A stretch of 64,000 nt of DNA from Lacticaseibacillus casei DSM 20011 = JCM 1134 = ATCC 393 (GTDB lineage: Bacteria > Bacillota > Bacilli > Lactobacillales > Lactobacillaceae). Of this stretch, positions 25,611-34,236 are shown one piece after another. The notes under the pieces are model-generated. The model was not told the origin of the DNA, did not search any database, and worked only from the letters and a program-made list of their open reading frames with translations. The translations under genes and the position numbers were made by a program. Position 1 is the stretch's first letter. The number at the start of each line of letters is the position of its first letter. The stretch covers positions 1,736,001-1,800,000 of the forward strand of contig NZ_AP012544.1 of assembly GCF_000829055.1 (NCBI RefSeq). Direction: 5' to 3'.

Positions 25611-26375
25611 TTTTGCCTGTTCCTTGTGCGCACCTGTCACCACTTGTGGTAAAACCTTGGCAAAATCATCGTCAACTTTGACTTGATCGATCTTTTTCTT
25701 AGCCTCGGCTTGAACGGCCTTGGAGTCAGTGGCCACGTCGGCGACAGCTTTTTTCTTCATCGATTCAAGCAGCTTGGCGTTGTGTGCTGGACCAAAATCT
25801 TTGTATTCGAGAACTCGGGTTGAGTTCCATGCAGGACGAATCGGCGTTAAATTTTTCAACCGACTGCTTTCCATTTGGACGGCAATCCAGTCATCAGGCG
25901 TAATCTTGTGCGCCTGCATATAAATCACGGCATCCGCAGTCCCGCCAACTCGAGTTCTAACGTCCCATTGGTGTGTAAACTGGTGGGTCGTGGGATCCAT
26001 CTGGTTAATAACCGCAGTATCTAAACCGTCGGGCGAGATCACCACTCGTTTAACCTTACCTTCCAGTTCATCATTGAAGGAATACGAAAATTTCAGATAA
26101 CGATCCAGTCCACCGGCAATGTTTGCCGACCCAAAACGAATCGGAATCTTAAAGGTGTCCGTCTTTTGATCATACGTGATGGTATCGTTGCTGTACTTAA
26201 ATGTGATGCTGTCAACGACTCTTTTATAGTCAGTACTTTTATCACCACCGATACCACCAATGAAGATGTTGCCAACTTGCGGCTTCACGGCCGCCTGCAC
26301 CACAATTGTGGAATCCCAAAGGCCAATTGTGACAATGCCAGTTGCCAAAAAGAATGTTAATGTTCCTTTTTTCAA
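24483..26375 (-). CDS. N-terminal adhesin fragment, would be secreted unanchored
   Basis: About 630 residues: signal peptide with KKG-TLTFFLATGIV core, a beta-rich unique domain to about residue 225, a Lys-rich linker, then four full repeats and most of a fifth. If the frameshift is real the product would be exported but released, since the sorting signal is out of frame. The unique domain contains a KPQVGNIFIGG segment and no family I recognise. Confidence 0.65.
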   Translation of the reverse strand: MKKGTLTFFLATGIVTIGLWDSTIVVQAAVKPQVGNIFIGGIGGDKSTDYKRVVDSITFKYSNDTITYDQKTDTFKIPIRFGSANIAGGLDRYLKFSYSFNDELEGKVKRVVISPDGLDTAVINQMDPTTHQFTHQWDVRTRVGGTADAVIYMQAHKITPDDWIAVQMESSRLKNLTPIRPAWNSTRVLEYKDFGPAHNAKLLESMKKKAVADVATDSKAVQAEAKKKIDQVKVDDDFAKVLPQVVTGAHKEQAKDDLDGEAATVNAKIDSDPTLTASEKAKQKDAVTAETTKAKTVVDQAQDDTGVQQAKAAGIATIDAQHKPGTALDVRRSDAKKDIDAEAAKVTAAIDQDYTLTTAEKTAQKQATADEVTKAKTAIDQAKTIEAINQAKTDGIKAIDVQHQSGADFDKQKEQAKQVLDAEAKKVTAAFDQDATLTAAEKQSQKQAVAKAADSAKAAVDKVQDMDHLNQAKADGIKAIDDQHQAGVALPARQDTAKKAIDAEAAKITTAIDQDPTLTTAEKKTQKQAVVDAIAKAKTAIDQAQNADDVNQKQADGIKAIDGQHQLGVVLSKQKATAKQAIDDEAAKVTGDIDQDVTLTAADKQAQKQAVADEAAKVKAAIDAAQMLTV

Positions 26376-26449
26376 TTTATTGTCGCTCCCCCTCTTGCTA
26401 ACCCCCAAAACAGCACGCATTTAAAATGGTTGCCCATTATTAAAATATT

Positions 26450-26518
26450 AATATTATTTATCATCTTTCACTTGTCAATGCGTTACTGTTGAAATAAATC
26501 TCTCCGTGTTGCTATAAT
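26450..26518. promoter_or_regulatory. Divergent promoters of adhesin and Mga-like regulator
   Basis: Plus strand: TTGAAA (26489-26494), 18 bases, TATAAT (26513-26518). Minus strand: TTGACA (26478-26473) with AATATT or ATATTA about 17-18 bases on. The -35 boxes are only 10 bases apart, so a regulator bound between them could affect both genes. Confidence 0.6.
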
Positions 26519-26587
26519 TCATAACGATTTAAATGTCGTTAATGCAACACGCAAATTAGTATAAGTAAATCGTTGGGTGGTATCAGG

Positions 26588-26619
26588 TCAAATGTTGCCT
26601 AACGTTAGGCAACATTTGA
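26588..26619. promoter_or_regulatory. Perfect 32-bp palindrome upstream of Mga-like gene
   Basis: TCAAATGTTGCCTAAC is followed immediately by its exact reverse complement, ending 31 bases before the start codon. It lies downstream of the plus-strand promoter, so it is in the leader RNA. No T-run follows, so it is not a terminator; an operator or a translation-blocking hairpin is likely. Confidence 0.7.
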
Positions 26620-26650
26620 GAAATTAACAAACATCAAGGGGGTAAGGGTT

Positions 26651-28141
26651 ATGGAGGAACTGCTAGAGAATAGTTTGCTGAAGCACTATTACATTATTAG
26701 TTTTTTGTTGAACAAAGACTGGACGACCATTGACCGTTTAGCCCAAGAAATCAAAATTCCTGCGCGGACCATCAGACAAGATATCGGGAATATTAATCAA
26801 TACATTGCCCCAGACAAAATCGAAAGCAGTCAACGTTTCGGTATTCGACTCACTTACGATGCATCACACAATCCGCTTTACATTTATGCGGCTATTTATC
26901 GCCAATCGACCCGCTTCTTGATTCTTGAAGAACTTTTTCTACACCGCTTTTCATCGATGACCCAATTAGCCGAAGAACTCTTCATCAGTGAGTCAACCTT
27001 AAAGCGGCACGTACTGGCCATTAATCAAGTGTTGGAACATGAAGGCTTTAGAATTGATACGCAAACTCTGGATATTGTCGGCAACGAAAAGAAAATTCAT
27101 TTTTTCTATTACTGCTATTTTCTGGAAAGATACTGGTTCATTGACGCCTTTTTGTCTCAAGATGAATTACAGCTTATTGATGAGATCATTGCCGACTTTT
27201 CCGCCCATTTTCCGGTTTTAAAATCACCAAGATACCAGTCGTTTTCATTTTTGAACAAACTGCGAACGACCGTCTTTATCTGTCTCACCCGCAATAGTCG
27301 CGGCCACACTTTCAAAGATGCCAGTTTGGTGAAGGAAAATGACACGTTTTCGCCTGAGTTACGGCAAAAGATTACTCGAATTTATAGGATTAATTACTCC
27401 TCGTTTGTCTTTTCACATTTGTTTTACCTTTTCTTCAATTCACGCAACGCCCTGACTTACCAGGATCTCCTGGTTAAAGCCCGCCATAATCCGGTGATTC
27501 ATTCGATCTATCAAGCACTGTCACGTTTTCTTGATGTGACGGCGGCATCGCAAAAACTGAAACTGGCTAATCGTGATTTGGTGCTGCTTCGTCTGTATAA
27601 CGCGATTGAATATACTTGGGGGCCGACTAAGATTCTGTATAATCCGGATGGGGCGTTCTTCATGAACATGAACAAATTTGAGCAGACGTTCATTAAACAA
27701 ACCAGAGAAACGTTAATCGCCATTTTGCGCGCCGAAAAAATCTGGAAGCAAATTGACGAGGCGCTGATCACCCGCCTGCTTTTCATCTTGGTCACGTCTT
27801 GGGACAGCTTGACTATTCAATTAGAAGAAAAAGCACCAAAAGTCAGAACCGGCCTCTTTTTCAACACAAGTTTTGAGCACAGCCAATTTTTATTGCAGGA
27901 ATTAAGCTATCACATGCGGTCAAGCTTGAAACCCGAATTGATGCACGTCAATACGCTTGCCAAATTAAAAGCGGCCGCCCCTCATTTTGATATGATTATC
28001 ACCAATTTGCCGCTCCTGAACCTGCCGAAATGCCACATTGTCTCCATTCAGCCTCATCCCACACCTGAAGACTTTGACAATATTCTAGCTGTTTACAACA
28101 AGATTATTAGCGCAAAAACGGTTAAAATGCCGGCCTCTTAA
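26651..28141 (+). CDS. Mga-like transcriptional regulator
   Basis: A 496-residue regulator with the layout of Mga/AtxA proteins. Two N-terminal helix-turn-helix domains are seen (about residues 20-65, WTTIDRLAQEIKIPARTIRQDI; and 95-130, MTQLAEELFISESTLKRHVLAI), followed by a long PRD-like central region and a C-terminal EIIB-like part. These proteins control surface adhesins and respond to sugar status through PTS phosphorylation. It is divergent from the giant adhesin, which is its likely target. The ATG follows AAGGGGGTAAGGGTT. Confidence 0.85.
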   Translation: MEELLENSLLKHYYIISFLLNKDWTTIDRLAQEIKIPARTIRQDIGNINQYIAPDKIESSQRFGIRLTYDASHNPLYIYAAIYRQSTRFLILEELFLHRFSSMTQLAEELFISESTLKRHVLAINQVLEHEGFRIDTQTLDIVGNEKKIHFFYYCYFLERYWFIDAFLSQDELQLIDEIIADFSAHFPVLKSPRYQSFSFLNKLRTTVFICLTRNSRGHTFKDASLVKENDTFSPELRQKITRIYRINYSSFVFSHLFYLFFNSRNALTYQDLLVKARHNPVIHSIYQALSRFLDVTAASQKLKLANRDLVLLRLYNAIEYTWGPTKILYNPDGAFFMNMNKFEQTFIKQTRETLIAILRAEKIWKQIDEALITRLLFILVTSWDSLTIQLEEKAPKVRTGLFFNTSFEHSQFLLQELSYHMRSSLKPELMHVNTLAKLKAAAPHFDMIITNLPLLNLPKCHIVSIQPHPTPEDFDNILAVYNKIISAKTVKMPAS

Positions 28142-28251
28142 AAAGCAAGCAAATCAATGTCAGTTCAATCAGGCATCATTCTTTTTTAAAAGCTGAAATG
28201 TTTCCGTATTTTCAACCACAAATATCGGGGTATAAGTGCCCGCAATCGCAT

Positions 28252-28293
28252 AAAAAATCCGCTTAACGCAATGATCGCGTTAAGCGGATTTTT
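28252..28293. terminator. Bidirectional terminator between regulator and tRNA-Tyr
   Basis: AAAAATCCGCTTAACGC and its complement form a 17-bp stem with a 7-base loop and A/T tracts on both sides. Confidence 0.88.
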
Positions 28294-28332
28294 GTCGTTT
28301 CGGCAGCGCAACTAGGCACTGCCATTAAAAAA

Positions 28333-28413
28333 TGGAGGAGATAGGATTCGAACCTATGAACCCGAAGGAGCGGATTTACAGTCCGCCGCGTTTAGCCTCT
28401 TCGCTACTCCTCC
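28333..28413 (-). tRNA. tRNA-Tyr(GTA)
   Basis: An 81-base class II tRNA. Acceptor GGAGGAG pairs with CTCCTCC, the anticodon stem-loop GGACTGTAAATCC carries GTA, and the variable arm is GCTCCTTCGGGTTC-like. CCA is not encoded. Confidence 0.93.
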
Positions 28414-28440
28414 ATGCGTTTGCAAGTAGCCAACTCAAAT

Positions 28441-28469
28441 AGTGTACAAAAATAGGTTATAAAAAGCAA
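28441..28469 (-). promoter_or_regulatory. tRNA-Tyr promoter next to IS insertion point
   Basis: TTGCTT (28469-28464) and TACACT (28446-28441) are 17 bases apart. The IS1202-like target duplication starts at 28470, directly against the -35 box. Confidence 0.6.
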
Positions 28470-28496
28470 CCATTTTCAGGCAGTTTTTATAACCCG
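28470..28496. repeat. Left target duplication of IS1202-like element
   Basis: 27 bases beginning CCATTTTCAGG and ending ATAACCCG, repeated exactly at 31593-31619. IS1202 of pneumococcus is known to make 27-bp duplications. Confidence 0.85.
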
Positions 28497-29285
28497 TGTC
28501 GACCGCAAGCGATATTGTCTTAAGTAAGCAGTTAGCCAAAGTGTCACAAAAACTGTAACCTCTTAGAAGATACATCTAGGAGGAATCACATGAAGAAGGT
28601 TGTCTTAACAATGAAAGAAGAAGAACGTTACCGAGTCATCAAAGCAGTGGTCAATGGTAAGACCTCCGTGCAACGCGCAGCCGTTAAGCTCAAGCGCTCC
28701 GAACGAACCATCTACCGACTGATCAAGCTTTACAAGCAACAAGGCAAAGACGGCTTTATCCATGGTAATGCCGGCCGTGAGCCTGCCAACAAACGCAACG
28801 CGCAACTCGAACGCCAGATCATTCATCTGTACACCAACAAGTATGCCGGTTTCAACATCGCTCATTTCCACGAGTTCTTAACCACTGCCGAACAAATCGC
28901 TATCTCCGAATCCTCACTTCGGCTCTTATTCAGACACCACCACATCCTTTCACCCAAAGCCCACAAGGCCACGAAACGTCGGGTCAAGCGTGAGTTAAAA
29001 GAGAAAGAAAAGAAGGCCAAGCTCCTATCCAAACGTGATGAAGCCACCTTGTCAGCCATCGAAGTCGTTGAAAACATCAAAGCCCATCCAGAACGTCCTC
29101 GAAAACATTATTCTGGTGAACAGGTACAAATGGATGCTTCCTGGGAGTATTGGTTTGGTACTCAAAAAACCACCTTACACGCAGCCATTGATGATCAGTC
29201 CGGGAACGTTGTCGGCGGCTACTTTGCCAAACAAGAAACACTCAGCGGCTATTATCATGTGTTTGCCCAAGTCCTTCGCGATTAT

Positions 29286-30747
29286 GGGTCTACACTTTCT
29301 GGTGTTGAGAAATAATCAACACTGAACGTATAGGCCCTTTTTGGATAACGCAAAAAGACACCTACTCAGTGTCCATGCTATGCTTGTTAGCGTCGAAACC
29401 AAAAGCAAGCGAGGTTATGAGTAAATGTCCCAATACGATCCTACACTGTCCGTCCTTGGAATACCAGACCATAATATCAAAGTAGCCTTTGTTCGTCATG
29501 AATATCGCGGCAACGGGGTACGTCGCCGCCAGTATCATGTGATTGATGCCGAGCTGACTTACCGGTTAACCCGGTGCCCACTGTGTGGCTTTGAGGCCTT
29601 GCACCCTAACGGGTTTTACACGGCCCACGTGCGCGTCCCCAACGGGGTTGAAATGCCGACAGTCATTGACTTGCACAAGCAACGATGGCGCTGTCATAAC
29701 TGTTACCACACAGTCAGTGCCAAGACGCCACTCGTGCAACCCAACCACACGATCGCCGCTCACATGACAGAACGAATCATGAAGTTAGCGCATGAACGGT
29801 TGCCGGTCAAAACCATCGCCCGTATTATCGGAATCTCAGCCTCCTCGGTTCAACGGATCATTGACCAAAATCTCAAACTCCGACCGGCTCGCCGGCTACC
29901 CACGCGACTCTGCTTTGATGAGTTCCGTTCCACTCATGGCATGATGTCGTTTATCTGTCTTGATGCCGATTCAAATCGTCTGATTGCCTTGCTTGGTGAC
30001 CGATTCAACCGAACGATTAAAAACTTCTTCATCGCTCATTATTCACTCGCTGAACGCACTAGGGTCCAGACGGTCACCATGGACATGAATGCAGCTTATC
30101 AGACGATTATTCATGAGGTTTTCCCCAAGGCCCAAGTCGTCATTGATCGGTTCCATATCATTCAACTTGCGGCTCGTGCCCTTGATCAGGTACGCGTCCA
30201 AGCGCTCAAACAGCTTGATGACAAGCACAGCCGTCCTTATAAGATCATGAAGACAAACTGGCGGCTTTTTCATCAAACTGCGCCTGACGCTAAACACAAA
30301 CAGTTCCTGTTTGGTTTGAATGAAGACGTCACGCAACAGGAGGCCATCGATATCGCACTTGATACTGAGCCCAAGCTCAAGCAAACCTACGAGACCTACT
30401 TAGCGCTTCATGATGCTTTGATGGTGAAGAAACATCCCGCGGAACTGGCAAACCTGTTAGCTACTTACGAGCCAAACGGTACGGCAATGGACATGACGAT
30501 CGCGACGCTTAAGCGACACAAAGTCGCTGTTCTCGCCGCTGTCACCAGCCCTTATTCCAACGGTCCGATCGAAGGGGTTAACCGCCTCATCAAGTCACTC
30601 AAACGATCCTGTTTTGGCTTCAAGAATCAGCTGAACTTCTTCAAACGAATCTACCAAATCACGGCATAACATGACAAAGACGGCTCCCCAAATGGAGAAC
30701 CGCCTCAAATGATAAATTTATTCTTCAACACCAGTTGACGCAGAGCC
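29286..30747 (+). mobile_element. ISL3-family insertion sequence, complete
   Basis: A 1462-bp element with imperfect terminal inverted repeats of about 30 bp: left GGGTCTACAC, right (complement) GGCTCTGCGT, both followed by CTGGTGTTGA. It is flanked by an exact 8-bp duplication GCGATTAT (29278-29285 and 30748-30755). Family, end sequence and duplication length agree. Confidence 0.92.
29425..30669 (+). CDS. ISL3-family transposase
   Basis: A 414-residue transposase of the ISL3 (DDE_Tnp_ISL3) family. The N-terminal zinc-finger-like Cys pairs (CPLCGF; CHNCYH) and helix-turn-helix (LPVKTIARIIGISASSVQRII) are followed by the catalytic core: FDEFRS, TMDMNAAYQ and VIDRFHIIQ, and the C-terminal PYSNGPIEGVNRLIK with the Glu. 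It appears intact and so is potentially active. A short hairpin follows the stop at about 30675-30705. Confidence 0.93.
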   Translation: MSQYDPTLSVLGIPDHNIKVAFVRHEYRGNGVRRRQYHVIDAELTYRLTRCPLCGFEALHPNGFYTAHVRVPNGVEMPTVIDLHKQRWRCHNCYHTVSAKTPLVQPNHTIAAHMTERIMKLAHERLPVKTIARIIGISASSVQRIIDQNLKLRPARRLPTRLCFDEFRSTHGMMSFICLDADSNRLIALLGDRFNRTIKNFFIAHYSLAERTRVQTVTMDMNAAYQTIIHEVFPKAQVVIDRFHIIQLAARALDQVRVQALKQLDDKHSRPYKIMKTNWRLFHQTAPDAKHKQFLFGLNEDVTQQEAIDIALDTEPKLKQTYETYLALHDALMVKKHPAELANLLATYEPNGTAMDMTIATLKRHKVAVLAAVTSPYSNGPIEGVNRLIKSLKRSCFGFKNQLNFFKRIYQITA

Positions 30748-31592
30748 GCGATTATGGCGCTCCAGCAGAATTCCTAACGGATCGGCGCACCGTGTTTAAC
30801 AGCAACAAAAAAGAGGGCTCACCTTCGACCGAGAACCCTCTTACACGTTTCGGTTATGCCTGCCAGACACTTGGAACAGAACTTTCGGCCACCAGTATTC
30901 CGCAAGCCAAAGGCCGTATAGAACGTCTTCTGGAGACTTTTCAAGATCGGCTCACAAGTGAACTGCGGTTGCATAACATCACCACAATCGCAGATGCCAA
31001 TCGGTTTTTGGTCGGCTTTATCAAGCGTTACAATGACCGCTTCGCATCTACCATCAAAAGTAGCATGTCGGTGTTTGAGAAGCAACTAACACCCAAGGAA
31101 ATTGACAATATTTTGATCATTGCCAATGAACGCAGCATCGGCCACGGACATTGTGTTCGCTTTGATAACAAACGCTATCTGCCACACCGGAATGGCGAAT
31201 TGGTTTACTTACCACCGCATACAAAGGTCTTAGTCATCAAAAGCTTCACGGGCAGACTTTATATGACCACTGATGATGACCAGGTGTACGATCTTTTCTG
31301 TGTGCCAAAAGAACAGTTCATGTCAGCCAAATTCGATCTTACGCCAGCTGCGGCACCAACTCCTAAACGAACCAAGAAAATCCCGGCAATTACGCATCCG
31401 TGGCGCCGCACCAACTATCGCGATTACCTTGATTCTCTTGGCATTAACAGGACAAGGGTTAAACAGTTGGTCGCCGAACGATATCCATACAAGAATTCAC
31501 AAGCGATTCAAGTCTAATTAGGATCATCTCGCGTCCAGTTTTCGGACGCATGTTTTGTGGAATTTACTGTCAAAGTCGAAAATCGCTTGACA

Positions 31593-31619
31593 CCATTTTC
31601 AGGCAGTTTTTATAACCCG
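31593..31619. repeat. Right target duplication of IS1202-like element
   Basis: Exact copy of the 27 bases at 28470-28496. The lack of any mismatch suggests recent insertion. Confidence 0.85.
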
Positions 31620-31640
31620 TTTTGCATGTCATTGACGAAT

Positions 31641-32474
31641 TCAGGATTTAGCCAATGACGGTACATGCAACGTGACCAGCGTGTTCCGCCACTCCGTCAA
31701 CCAATCATGACTTTCCCATTCAAATAAGCGCTTCAGGCCGTACCCCAACGGCTGATGGTAATAAGCTGTTTTGCCCAATAACTTAGGCGCATCGCGAAAG
31801 TGTTCATGGCCAAACGCTACCGCATCGACCCGGCCTGTCAGCAGTTCGCCAAGCTTGGCCGAGCCCATCAGCGCTGTCGCCATTTGCCACGCCGGCCGAT
31901 CCACCGCATAGACCATGGCACCGCGAATCGGCACAAAATGCGTTACATAAATCATTTGCCGCCCTTGATTAGCATCAATTGCTGCTTGGCTTGTCTGTAA
32001 AACCCGCTGCATTCGCTCAGCGTCACTCAGCGGTGAATCAATCGCACTATCGATCCAAAAAGCGCGTTTCCATTGGGCGTAGGCTGCATCCGTTTTCGTC
32101 TTTCCCAACTGACCCAGCGAATAATCATACCAGCCATTGTTGCCAATGATCACGGCATTGGTGGATGGAATCGATAACACCTTTTCGTGTAAATAAAGCG
32201 GATCAACATCTGACTGAATTTCACCATAGGTAGCACCCTTGACCATGTCGTGATTGCCGGCCAAAAATCGCACGATCACCTGATCGCCAAGTTCACGCTG
32301 CAAAGCGCGGTAGTAATCCAGCGTTTTGGTGAAATCATTGTACGTATCACCGGCATTGACATAAATCCGATACCCGTTTTCAACTAGATAAGCTGCCTGA
32401 TATTTTAGCATTTCAAAGCCATCGACATGATTCACATCAAAATGATTATCAACGCTGATTGCAACTTTTACCAT
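31641..32474 (-). CDS. Metallophosphoesterase
   Basis: A 277-residue cytoplasmic calcineurin-like phosphoesterase. Metal-binding motifs occur in order: DNHFD near residue 9 (a variant of DxHxD), AGDTYND near 41, AGNHD near 73, a His in YVTHFVP, and FGHEHF near 218. The family cleaves phosphoesters or phosphodiesters. The substrate is unknown. Its ATG is preceded by a weak GAGGAC-like complement. Downstream lies the right end of the IS1202-like element. Confidence 0.85.
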   Translation of the reverse strand: MVKVAISVDNHFDVNHVDGFEMLKYQAAYLVENGYRIYVNAGDTYNDFTKTLDYYRALQRELGDQVIVRFLAGNHDMVKGATYGEIQSDVDPLYLHEKVLSIPSTNAVIIGNNGWYDYSLGQLGKTKTDAAYAQWKRAFWIDSAIDSPLSDAERMQRVLQTSQAAIDANQGRQMIYVTHFVPIRGAMVYAVDRPAWQMATALMGSAKLGELLTGRVDAVAFGHEHFRDAPKLLGKTAYYHQPLGYGLKRLFEWESHDWLTEWRNTLVTLHVPSLAKS

Positions 32475-32521
32475 GAGGACACTTCCTGTTAGCGACTAAC
32501 GCAAAAGCGGGCCAGCCGCCA

Positions 32522-33988
32522 TTAATTGACCCCTTGCATAAGCTTCTCGATGCGCGGCGTGTAAAAGGCTAAGATGATCGCAAATGCCACTGAAACCAAC
32601 CCGACAATCGCGAAGTAAGCCACTTCATGACTCGGTGTGTAAAAGCGCACAATTTGCGAGTTGACCGCTTGCGCCGATGCATCAGCCAAGAACCACATAC
32701 TCATCATCTGGGATGAATAAGCTTTCGGTGCCAGCTTGGTCGTCACCGATAGTCCGACTGGCGAAATCAGCATTTCGCCGATTTCAACAATGGCCCAACT
32801 CATCACCAGCCACAAAGGTGAAACTTTGGCGCTACTGCCAAACAACATCACCGGAATGACCATCCACAGATAAGACGCTCCGGCAAAAATCAGCCCTAAA
32901 TAAAACTTTTTCGGAGATGTTGGCTGGCGCTTGCCGAGCTTCATCCACAGCCAGGCAAACAACGGGCCGTAAAGCAAAATGAACAACGGATTCAAAGTCT
33001 GAAAATTCCCCGGCAGGATTTTAAAGAAGCCAAAGTCCAATTTGGTTTGTTGTGCCGCAAACAATGCCAACACAACCGATCCCTGTTCCTCGATGGCCCA
33101 GAAAATCATCGCCGCCAAAAATAGCGGGATATAGGCAATGACCCGCGAACGCTCGGTTTTGGTCACCTTTTTGCTGCGAATCATCAAAATGAAGTACCAA
33201 ACCGGCAAGCCGATCGCAACAACCGTGATCAGAGTAATCACGTTGGCAATCGTCAACGCTTTGAAGCCAGCCATGACTGCCAAAATGACGCCAACAATGA
33301 CCACGGCCCCAACGACGCGCAACACCAATGGCCGTACATCTTCCGGTTTTAACGGATCCGGGGCGACATTGTCAGTAGGATTAATATACTTGCGGCCGTC
33401 AACCACGTAAAAGATCAAGCCGATGAACATCCCAATGGCGGCTAACGAAAAGCCGGCGTGGAAATTGACTTTATCAGCCATCCACGGAACAAAAATCGGC
33501 GCAATCAGCGAGCCGAAGTTAATCCCCATAACGAAAATGCTGAAGCCGGAATCACGCCGTAAATCCTCTTCAGGGTAAAGGCTGCCGACCATTTCGGAAA
33601 CGTTGGGTTTAAGCAACCCCGTGCCCAAAACAATCAAAACAATCGAGCCAAAAAGCCCAATCGAACCAATCGGGATGGACAAGACGATGTGCCCCAGCAT
33701 AATCAGCACACCGCCCCAAAAGACGGTACGCCGGGAGCCGAGCAACCGGTCACTGATGAAGCCGCCAATTGTGGAACTCAAGTAAACCAATGACCCGTAA
33801 ATCGACATAATCGACAAGGCAGTCGGTTGATCAAAACCTAAGCCGCCCTTTTCCACTGAATAGTACATGTAGTAGATCAGGATCGCCCGCATGCCATAGT
33901 AACTGAACCGCTCCCAGAATTCGGTCATCGACAGCGTTAATAGTCCGCGGGGATGACCCATAAACGTGCGGCCCTCTGAATTATTCAA
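32522..33988 (-). CDS. dtpT: POT-family proton-coupled di/tripeptide transporter
   Basis: A 488-residue membrane protein with about 14 helices, homologous to lactococcal DtpT. The POT signature EFWERFSYYGMRAIL is at residues 18-32, and the second signature FSIFVMGINFGSLIAPIF lies near 150. It imports di- and tripeptides with protons, feeding cytosolic peptidases such as the M20 and S9 enzymes in this window. The genes on either side are transcribed in the same direction but are not closely coupled. Confidence 0.95.
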   Translation of the reverse strand: MNNSEGRTFMGHPRGLLTLSMTEFWERFSYYGMRAILIYYMYYSVEKGGLGFDQPTALSIMSIYGSLVYLSSTIGGFISDRLLGSRRTVFWGGVLIMLGHIVLSIPIGSIGLFGSIVLIVLGTGLLKPNVSEMVGSLYPEEDLRRDSGFSIFVMGINFGSLIAPIFVPWMADKVNFHAGFSLAAIGMFIGLIFYVVDGRKYINPTDNVAPDPLKPEDVRPLVLRVVGAVVIVGVILAVMAGFKALTIANVITLITVVAIGLPVWYFILMIRSKKVTKTERSRVIAYIPLFLAAMIFWAIEEQGSVVLALFAAQQTKLDFGFFKILPGNFQTLNPLFILLYGPLFAWLWMKLGKRQPTSPKKFYLGLIFAGASYLWMVIPVMLFGSSAKVSPLWLVMSWAIVEIGEMLISPVGLSVTTKLAPKAYSSQMMSMWFLADASAQAVNSQIVRFYTPSHEVAYFAIVGLVSVAFAIILAFYTPRIEKLMQGVN

Positions 33989-34159
33989 TTGAAATACATC
34001 CTCTCGCTAGAAAAATAATCTTCCTAGCTGCTCTCATGACACTTCCCTCAAAATGCCAATCAATGAATCTTCATTATAATAGTTACGCCCGCCCAAAACA
34101 AATTTATGCAACTTTACGTCTTATGCAAATGTCAGCTTTCCGGACATAGGCCCAATTGG

Positions 34160-34208
34160 AAAACAAAAAGCAAACGCACCCATCGTTATTCGTAGGTTTG
34201 TTTGCTTT
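34160..34208 (-). terminator. Terminator after the fused ABC exporter
   Basis: AAAGCAAAC and GTTTGCTTT-type arms with a loop of about 25 bases, followed by TTTTTG on the minus strand, lie about 30 bases past the stop. Confidence 0.6.
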
Positions 34209-34236
34209 GACATTGAAGTCGTAAATGATGAACAGA

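Larger units (their letters stand above)
20138..26375 (-). pseudogene. Giant cell-wall-anchored repeat adhesin, split by two frameshifts
   Basis: Joined across two frameshifts this is a protein of about 2080 residues. It has a signal peptide (cut likely after VVQA), a unique N-terminal domain of about 220 residues, 22 tandem 81-residue repeats resembling DUF1542/Ebh-type helical repeats, a Lys/Pro linker, FPKTG, a hydrophobic segment and a basic tail. Frame is lost near 24497 (one base missing in an A-run, minus strand) and near 20504-20513 (four bases missing from a repeated AAGC unit). Adding one and four bases restores a single frame of exactly 2081 codons. The TTG at 26375 is preceded by GAGGGGGAG. 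Such proteins are secreted and sortase-anchored, and bind host or matrix ligands. Confidence 0.85.
28590..31517 (+). pseudogene. IS1202-like transposase, interrupted
   Basis: Joining 28590-29285 with 30756-31517 gives a clean 485-residue transposase with no frameshift. It has an N-terminal helix-turn-helix (SVQRAAVKLKRSERTIYRLI), then a DDE core: MDASWEYW near residue 185, DRRTVF after the junction, and KGRIERLLETFQDRL carrying the Glu. The disruption is only the ISL3 element between codons 232 and 233. Before that insertion the gene looks fully intact, so the second insertion is recent relative to decay. The ATG follows AGGAGG. Confidence 0.88.
28497..31592 (+). mobile_element. IS1202-like insertion sequence interrupted by an ISL3 element
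   Basis: It is bounded by 27-bp direct repeats. The ends read TGTCGACC on the left and CGCTTGACA on the right, giving TGTC termini, with AAGCGAT shared subterminally. Without the ISL3 insert and one 8-bp duplication the element is about 1626 bp and carries one transposase gene, like IS1202. It lies between tRNA-Tyr and a metallophosphoesterase gene. Confidence 0.85.

Noticed and set aside
20243..25686. Many long plus-strand reading frames opposite the adhesin
   Set aside because: They mirror the codon periodicity of the 243-bp repeats on the minus strand, lack ribosome sites and vary with each repeat.
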